This document shows positions 57,950-64,000 of a stretch of DNA of 64,000 bases, piece after piece. The notes under the pieces are model-generated. The model was not told where the DNA came from. It saw only the letters and a list, made by a program, of their open reading frames with translations, and did no database searches. Made by a program: the position numbers and the translations under genes. The stretch is from Voacanga thouarsii. Lineage: Eukaryota > Streptophyta > Magnoliopsida > Gentianales > Apocynaceae. How positions within the stretch are numbered: the first letter of the stretch is position 1; each line of letters opens with the position of its first letter. The DNA is taken from assembly GCA_026120185.1 (NCBI GenBank), contig JANUWF010001161.1:2242001-2306000 (forward strand), given 5' to 3'.

Positions 57950-59179
57950 AGAAGAGATAATTAGCATGCTTATTCATATAGGTTTTCATTAGAGATTAAG
58001 TTTGAAGAGGATGAAGTTGTTAGAATAAGTTTACCTTGAAGATGTTCTTGTTCTTCATAGAAATTTCTGCTTTTTGATCCAAAGTAGCAAGATGTTTGGA
58101 GGAGTTTAATGTTAATATTGGTGTTGATGGATGCACAGCAAGGAGTAGATCAAATCTGGAGATTTTCGTGAGGGTTTGAAGTGGTTTGGAGGTGTATTAG
58201 GTGTAGAGAAGAGGTAGGTGTTCTTGGTGTAGTGTGTGTGTGTTCTTGTTGCTTGAAGAAAATCGAGAGAGAGAGAAGAAGAAGCTGTTGATTTTTCTCA
58301 GGGAACAATGGAGCCATGTTAATAGAGGTTTAAGGGAGGTTTTGACAGAAGTAGGTTGGGGTTTTTGGTTGAAACAAAAAAGGGAACAAGCTGGACAAAA
58401 ATTCTGCACAGAATTTTACTGAACAACAGTTTTCTGGCAGAATTTTCGTCTGCCATTTCCAGCAGATTTGCAATGAGTTTTGAAGGGGATTTTAGGGGTA
58501 TTCAAGGTTGGTTTCCAGCCTTCTTTATGGAGGAAAAACATGGCTAAGGTGCTGCACAAAATCTGGGAGAAAACAGCTTGGTTTGGAGCTCATAAAGTTG
58601 ATTTTCGTACAGGATTTTTTCCTGCTTTGCTCCAGCTTGTGCAGTCCGAATTTGGGCAAAAACTTTCAGGTTTCAACTGATCCTAAAGACCATTTTTCTG
58701 GTAGCATTTGGGAGGGAATGTGAGCTAGAATTTTTGACCTTTTGAAGGTACAACAAGCTGGAAAATTTCAGCTCATTTCATGAAGATAGACGAACTAAGT
58801 TAGAGGAAAAAATTTCAGCAAGCTTTCAAGAGGGATTTTCCTCTTGAATTTTTCCCACAAATCATTTACATTTTCCAAACCATGAGAAGCCTTTTACTAG
58901 GACATTTTGATCCTAAAAGACCTTAGTCCTCTACTGAATTTTCTGGAAAGGAAAAGGATAGAACACCTTGATCAAACTAAGGAGTTGGAAATTTAGAAAA
59001 ATTAAAGATCAAGGGAGAATGAATTCCCTTTAGGCATTTCGCGAAGAACAAAAGAGTGAAGTGAGAATTCTCCTAACATGTCTCTCCTAGGACATCATCA
59101 CCACATTGATCTAGGCCCTCATGGCTGAATCCATCCTTTTCCAAGCAAAATAAAATTTACTCAAGCTAAAGCTTCTATG

Positions 59180-59243
59180 ATGAACTTTGAACCTTAGACC
59201 TCAAGAATTAATTCCAAGGCTCTAACCACTAAACCACAACAAC
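59180..59243 (-). other. tRNA-like module in G copy 2
   Basis: The minus strand reads GTGGTTTAGTGGTTAGAGCC (A-box-like, 59220-59231) and then AGGTTCAAAGTTC (B-box-like, 59182-59194). It is the counterpart of 52115-52180. Confidence 0.45.
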
Positions 59244-60354
59244 TCTTGTTGCTATTTCTACTAGAAAAATTATTTCCTATTCAATCCACAAGCTATCTCC
59301 TTATTTTCACCTTGGGCAAAAATTACCATTTTGCCCCTGTCACACATCACTCACCAACAAGACTTCAAGATAATAAAAATCAAATTCAAAGCACATAGAA
59401 ATCCTATGAAAACATATTTAATCATGAAATAAAGCATGATATGCATCCCAACCCCCTTACTCTAAGGTTGGTCTTGACGGGGGTTTCACACAGTGTGCCT
59501 AAATCATACTTAAATGGCCCACAAGTTATAAGCGATTTCTAGCAAAACATTATAACTATCCAGGTTAAATGAAGATCGGTGATCTCTTTGAACCAAACCA
59601 TAATTTTATATTTAGTCCTTTTGTCACACGATATCCAGATTAAGCATAAGGCACGGAGCATGTCATCCTTATTAAGCTTAATCAATTATTTCTTGATTTC
59701 ATAGTAGACTGTTCAAATAAATGATATCAATATCTTAGATTGATATATTTGAGCACGGCCATGCATTTTTAACAGTCTAACTTATCAAGGGGCCCATGGA
59801 TATCTCTCCCATAACTGAGAGGGATAAATTCCTTCACAATCAATCATATTCCTCTCATTGATTTATTCTATATCCAACAGTAGTCTAATTTATTATCTGG
59901 TTAAAGATAACTTTAGACAATGTCAAAATATAGAATTTATCAAGTAGGAAACTATGATGAATTTAGGTCGAAGGACTTTCAATATTATTATGGCTAGAAA
60001 GTACTTATGACATATTCCATGAAGTACTCTCACAGTGGGTCATGTCCAATACAATGTTCTCTAACATTTATTTATGTCTTGACTCGATATCACAAATATC
60101 CATGGCCAGTAAAATATAGCCATCAAGTCACAAACATACTAATCTTAATTTATTATTATTCCAATAATAATAATCGATCAGGGACAGTTTTAGAATAGTC
60201 ATTGTATTCATTGTAGGGTTTTACTATCAAGTCATGTACTTGATGACCAACAAAACAAAACTCACTATTCATGGAAAGGAAAGCCTCATATTATTATATA
60301 AAACATAATGACAATAGTATAAGTACAAATTGACTCTAGGGCATATCCCCAACA

Positions 60355-60365
60355 GTCTCCCACTT
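60355..60365 (-). promoter_or_regulatory. Polypurine tract of element E
   Basis: The minus strand reads AAGTGGGAGAC directly before the LTR start. Confidence 0.8.
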
Positions 60366-60368
60366 GCA

Positions 60369-61880
60369 CTAAGACCAATTTGGCATAAGCCGTAATCCCA
60401 TTGATCTGGTATGACTATCATGTTTAGACGATGGGAGAGGCTTTGTCAGTGGATCTGCAACATTGTCATCAGTTGGTACCTTGCATACATTAACATCTCC
60501 TCTATCAACAATTTCTCGAATGAGATGAAAACGTCTAAGTATATGTTTGGATCGCTGATGTGATCTTAGTTCCTTAGCTTGTGCAATAGCTCCATTGTTG
60601 TCACAATAGAGATCCACTGGGTTCACAATACTAGGAACTACATCTAGTTCTGTAATGAACTTTTTAATCCAATCTGCTTCTTTAGCTGTAGCTGAGGCAG
60701 CTACACACTCAGCTTCTGTAGTAGAATCGGCCACGGTGTCTTGCTTTGAACTTTTCCAGCTTACAGCACCTCCATTCAAACAAAATAGAAAACCTGATTG
60801 CGATCTATAATCATCTATGTCAGACTAAAAACTAGCATCATTGTAGCCATTTACAACTAGCTCGCCTTCTTGTCCTCCATAAACTAAGAACATATCTTTA
60901 GTTCTTCTTAAGTACTTCAATATGTTCTTGACAGCAGTCCAGTGTGCCTCTCCAGGATTTGACTGGAACCTGCTCGTCATGCTCAATGCATATGATACAT
61001 TGGGTCGAGTACATAACATGGCATACATGATAGACCCTATAGCAGAAGCGTATGGTATCTTGTTCATGCGCTCTTCTTCATCCTTCGTAAAAGGACTTTG
61101 AGTTTTGCTGAGCTTAATGCCATGTGACATTGGCAAGAATCCTTTCTTAGAGTCTTGCATACTGAACCTTTTCAGTACCTTGTCAACGTATGCACTTTGA
61201 CTTAGTCCAATTAGTTTTCTAGATCTATCTCTATAGATCCTTATACCTAGAATATAGGCAGCTTCACCTAAGTCTTTCATTGAGAAAGAATTTCTCAACC
61301 ATGTCTTTACACTTTGTAGAGTTGGGATGTCATTTCCAATGAGTAAGATATCATCAACATAAAGTACCAAAAAGGCTATTGCATTCCCATTTGTTTTCTT
61401 ATAGACACAAGGCTCATCTTCATTTTTGATAAAGTTAAATTCTTTAATTGCTTCATCAAAATGAAGATTCCAACTTCGAGATGCTTGCTTCAATCCATAA
61501 ATGGATCTTTGAAGCTTGCACACTTTATTAGAATTCAAAGGATCATCAAAACCCTTAGGTTGTGTCATGTACACATCTTCGAGTAAGTTTCCATTAAGAA
61601 ACGCGGTTTTGACATCCATTTGCCAAATTTCATAGTCATAATATGCTGCTATGGCAAGAAGAATTCTGATCAATTTAAGCATTACAACTGGTGAAAAGGT
61701 TTCATCATAGTCTATACCATGAGTTTGTCTATAACCTTTTGCTACCAGTCGTGCTTTGTAAGTATGCACATTTCCCTCCATGTTTATTTTCTTTTTGAAA
61801 ACCCACTTACACCTAATGGTTTTTGAACCTTTAGGTGGGTTAACCAAAGTCCAAACTTGGTTATTATACATGGATTGCAT
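60369..61880 (-). pseudogene. Reverse transcriptase and RNase H, element E
   Basis: Starting at 61880 on the minus strand: VWTLVNPPKGSKTIRCKWVF, YKARLVAKGYRQTHGIDYDE, QMDVKTAFLNG, YGLKQASRSWN, the catalytic LYVDDILLIGND, KDLGEAAYILGI and TRPNVSYALSM. RNase H follows (NGYNDASF; ADSTTEAECVAAS; LYCDNNGAIA; ADPLTKPLPS) and ends at 60369. The catalytic YVDD and the RNase H acids are intact. One TAG interrupts it at about 60822-60824, where Gln is usual, just before the last part of RNase H. It is close to full-length and otherwise well conserved. Confidence 0.93.
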
Positions 61881-63482
61881 CTAAGACTTCATAGCCTCTA
61901 ACCATTTTCCAGAGTTAGAACTCTTAATGGCTTTTTGATAGGAAGTGGGCTCATCATTAACCATAAGCTCCATATTGTGATCGTCAGTGATGAGAAATCC
62001 ATATCTCTCAGGTTGTTGACGAACCCTATCAGATCTTCGAGGTCCTTGTTCTATAGATGTAGGCTCATCTTGGACTTGTGAGCCATCTAATCGAGATTCA
62101 TTATTTGGTTCAGGCACTAATTGTGGCTCTTGAATCTCATCTTGATAAGGTTCAAGCACTAATTGTGGTCCTTGAATCTCATCAAGATGTATTTTACTCC
62201 CACTGATTCTTTTGGAAATAAATTCCTTTTCAAGAAAGAATCCATTTCGAGCAACAATTACTCTATTTTCTTTTGGGAGATAAAATTGATATCCTTTAGT
62301 TTCTTTAGGATACCCCACAAATATGCATTTATCCGATTTAGGTGCAAGTTTATCAGATAATAAACGCTTTACATAAACTTCACAACCCCAAATCTTCAGA
62401 AATAACAAACTAGGTTGTCTCCCAGTCCATATCTCATATGGCGTTTTCTGAACCGATTTAGATGGAACTCGATTTAGTATGAATGCAGCAGTCTCCAGGG
62501 CATAACCCCAAAAGGAGATTGGAAGATCAGTTTGACTCATCATTGATCGAACCATATCTAATAAAGTCCGATTTCTCCGTTCAGATACACCATTCCATTG
62601 AGGTGTTCCTGGTGGAGTTAATTGGGAAATAATTCCATAATTTTTAAGATGCTCGTCAAACTCGTGACTTAAGTATTCACCACCTCGATCCGATCGAAGT
62701 GTTTTAATACTTTTGCCAAGTTGATTTTGTACTTCATTTTGAAATTCTTTGAATTTCTGGAACGATTCAGATTTGTGTTTCATCAGATACAGGTAGCTAT
62801 ATCTGCTGAAATCATCTATAAATGTAATGAAGTACTGAAATCCTCCTCTAGCAAGTGAATTCATTGGTCTACATACATCAGTATGTATTAGGCCCAATAA
62901 ATCAGTTGCCCTTTCATTTTGTCTCTTGAAAGGCGCTTTAGTCATTTTGCCTAATAAACAAGAATCACACGTTTTGTAAGATTCTAAATAAAATGATTTT
63001 AGAAGCCCATCATTATGAAGCTTTGTTATGCGTTTCTCATTTATATGGCCCAAACGACAATGCCAGAAGTAAGTCTGATTTAAATCATTGGATTTCAATC
63101 TCTTAGTATTTATATTATAGATAGACATGTCTGAAGATCCACGAAGATTTAGAATATAAAGCCCATTCGATAATGAAGCATCTCTATAAAAAATGCCGTT
63201 TTTATTAATGGAGCAAATGTTATTCCTAATAACAAATTCAAAACCTTCTAAATCCAAACAAGAAACTGAAATAATATTCCTACTCATAGCAGGAACATAA
63301 AAACAATTGTTCAGTTCTAAAACAAGCCCACTGGGCAAAATTAATTCAAAAGTTCCTACAGCTACTGCAGCAACTTTTGCTCCATTCGCAACTCGTAGGT
63401 CCACCTCGCCTTTTGCCAAGGCTTTACTCCTTTTTAGACCCTGCACATTTACACAAATGTGAGATCCACAACCGGTATCCAA
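61881..63482 (-). pseudogene. Protease end, pre-integrase and integrase, element E
   Basis: A 533-codon open frame on the minus strand. It begins at the protease active site (LDTGCGSHICV, D-T-G kept). The pre-integrase domain follows (YFWHCRLGHINEKRITKL, CDSCLLGKM). The integrase core is complete: HTDVCRPM, LRSDRGGEYLS and NGVSERRNRT supply D, D and E. The C-terminal region has the copia motifs YEIWTGRQPSLLFLKIWGC and KCIFVGYP, then an acidic linker with two repeats of DEIQ(G/E)PQLV. TAG codons bound it at both ends, at Trp on the protease side (63483-63485) and near 61881. Confidence 0.93.
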
Positions 63483-63485
63483 TAC

Positions 63486-64000
63486 CTATGAATCAGAAGT
63501 AGATAAATTAATTTCAATAACATAAATACCTGAAACGGCAGTCTCATTGTCCTTCTTTTTCTTTGCTTCCAAATAGAGCTTGCAATTTCTTAACCAATGT
63601 CCTTGTTCTCCACAATGGTGGCAAGCTCCCTCATTTGGTGTCTTGGCCTTAGGTTTGGGCTTGAACTTGGACTTTGCCTTGTCCTTACCCTTACTAGCCA
63701 TGACCTTGCCCTTTTTGTTGTTCTTTTTGCCTTTCCCTTTTTGAACCATTAGAACACTAGGAGTATTCTTCTTAATGTTCAATTCAGCTTGTTTTAGCAT
63801 CCCATGCAATTCAATAATGGATTTCTCCATATTATGCATGTTAAAATTCATGACAAACTGGTTATACTCAGCAGGTAAAGAGCCCAAGATCAAATCCGTG
63901 GCCGTGTCATGATTAACAGGAGCACCAAGCTTCTCAAGATGATCTAGATAGCCCTTCATTTTAAGGACATGAGCACTTACCGAGGTGCCAGAAACCATCT
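63486..64000 (-). pseudogene. gag C-terminal half, element E (partial)
   Basis: Open on the minus strand to the window edge. It holds the gag core end (MKGYLDHLEKLGAPVN, ILGSLPAEYNQFVMNFNM), a Lys-rich linker (KGKGKKNNKKGKVMASKGK) and one intact zinc knuckle CHHCGEQGHWLRNC. A TAG at 63483-63485 separates it from protease. The gag start is outside the window. Confidence 0.9.

Larger units (their letters stand above)
55590..59490 (-). mobile_element. Gypsy solo LTR (family G, copy 2) in E's LTR
   Basis: This 3901-bp block starts TGTAACACCCC and ends GGGTTTCACA. It has a perfect 5-bp duplication CAGTG (55585-55589 and 59491-59495). It shares termini, (GA)n position and the tRNA-like module with copy 1. 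It is the most recent event in this stack, since it sits inside E, which sits inside F. Confidence 0.95.
54921..60354 (-). repeat. 3' LTR of element E, split by a solo LTR
   Basis: In minus orientation it starts TGTTGGGGATATGCC at 60354 and ends at 54921 (CTAACA). Removing 55590-59490 and one 5-bp duplication leaves about 1528 bp. The homologous solo LTR at 21140-22654 has 1515 bp. Confidence 0.92.
54921..64000 (-). mobile_element. Element E: Angela/BARE-type Ty1/copia, minus strand, partial
   Basis: From right to left: the second half of gag, protease, integrase, RT, RNase H, purine tract and a 3' LTR split by a gypsy solo LTR. RT wording (MKDLGEAAYILGI, YRDRSRKLIGLSQSAYV, GEAHWTAVKNILKYLRRT) and the LTR start TGTTGGGGATATGCCCTAG match the Angela/BARE lineage. 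The insertion site in F would carry CATAA (54916-54920); the matching copy lies outside the window. Three in-frame stops and no frameshift were seen. Confidence 0.93.

Overview
This is repeat-rich, AT-rich nuclear DNA from a flowering plant, probably a eudicot. The evidence is a dense stack of plant LTR retrotransposons (chromodomain Ty3/gypsy, Sirevirus-type and Angela/BARE-type Ty1/copia), CACTA, Mutator-like, hAT-like and Stowaway-like DNA transposons, and one short plant-specific gene. I see no bacterial, organellar-operon or CRISPR features. The species cannot be named from the sequence.

Left block, 1-27541: a nest of Ty3/gypsy elements. Element D lies on the minus strand (18638-27541; its 3' half is outside the window). 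Element B (plus strand) is inserted in D's protease region. B has itself received two insertions: element A in its gag region (A fills 1-8440, with its 5' LTR cut by the window edge), and an inverted solo LTR of B's own family inside its reverse transcriptase (9625-12674, target-site duplication TGAAC). D's long LTR carries an Angela-type copia solo LTR (21140-22654, duplication ACACC) and a Mutator-like non-autonomous element (25607-26406, 9-bp duplication TTAAAATTA). All coding regions in A, B and D are broken by stops, frameshifts or deletions.

Middle block, 27542-43357: the least transposon-dense part. It holds the only convincing host gene (31814-32074, minus strand, 86 codons), many microsatellites, a G-rich tract, a 98-bp tandem repeat, a Stowaway-like MITE, a hAT-like element with a perfect 8-bp duplication, a decayed copia fragment cut by a CACTA terminus (37768), and a second CACTA terminus (41820) with its own subterminal repeats.

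Right block, 43358-64000: a Sirevirus-type copia element F (plus strand) is split in its reverse transcriptase by a 4.3-kb gypsy solo LTR (48141-52417). F keeps an extra open reading frame after pol, and is cut at 54921 by an Angela/BARE-type copia element E (minus strand) that runs off the window end. E's 3' LTR is itself split by a 3.9-kb gypsy solo LTR (55590-59490, duplication CAGTG). E is the best preserved coding element: in the part seen, three in-frame stops and no obvious frameshift.

The elements do not work together. The window records successive insertion, LTR-LTR recombination to solo LTRs and point-mutational decay. The most noteworthy signals are: (1) an accessory ORF before gag in two separate gypsy elements, with a shared N-terminus and, in A, two SUMO-interaction-like motifs in tandem; (2) same-family LTRs in inverted orientation around B's pol, which could form a long hairpin transcript; (3) tRNA-like A/B-box modules kept inside several gypsy LTRs. 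All similarity statements were made by eye.
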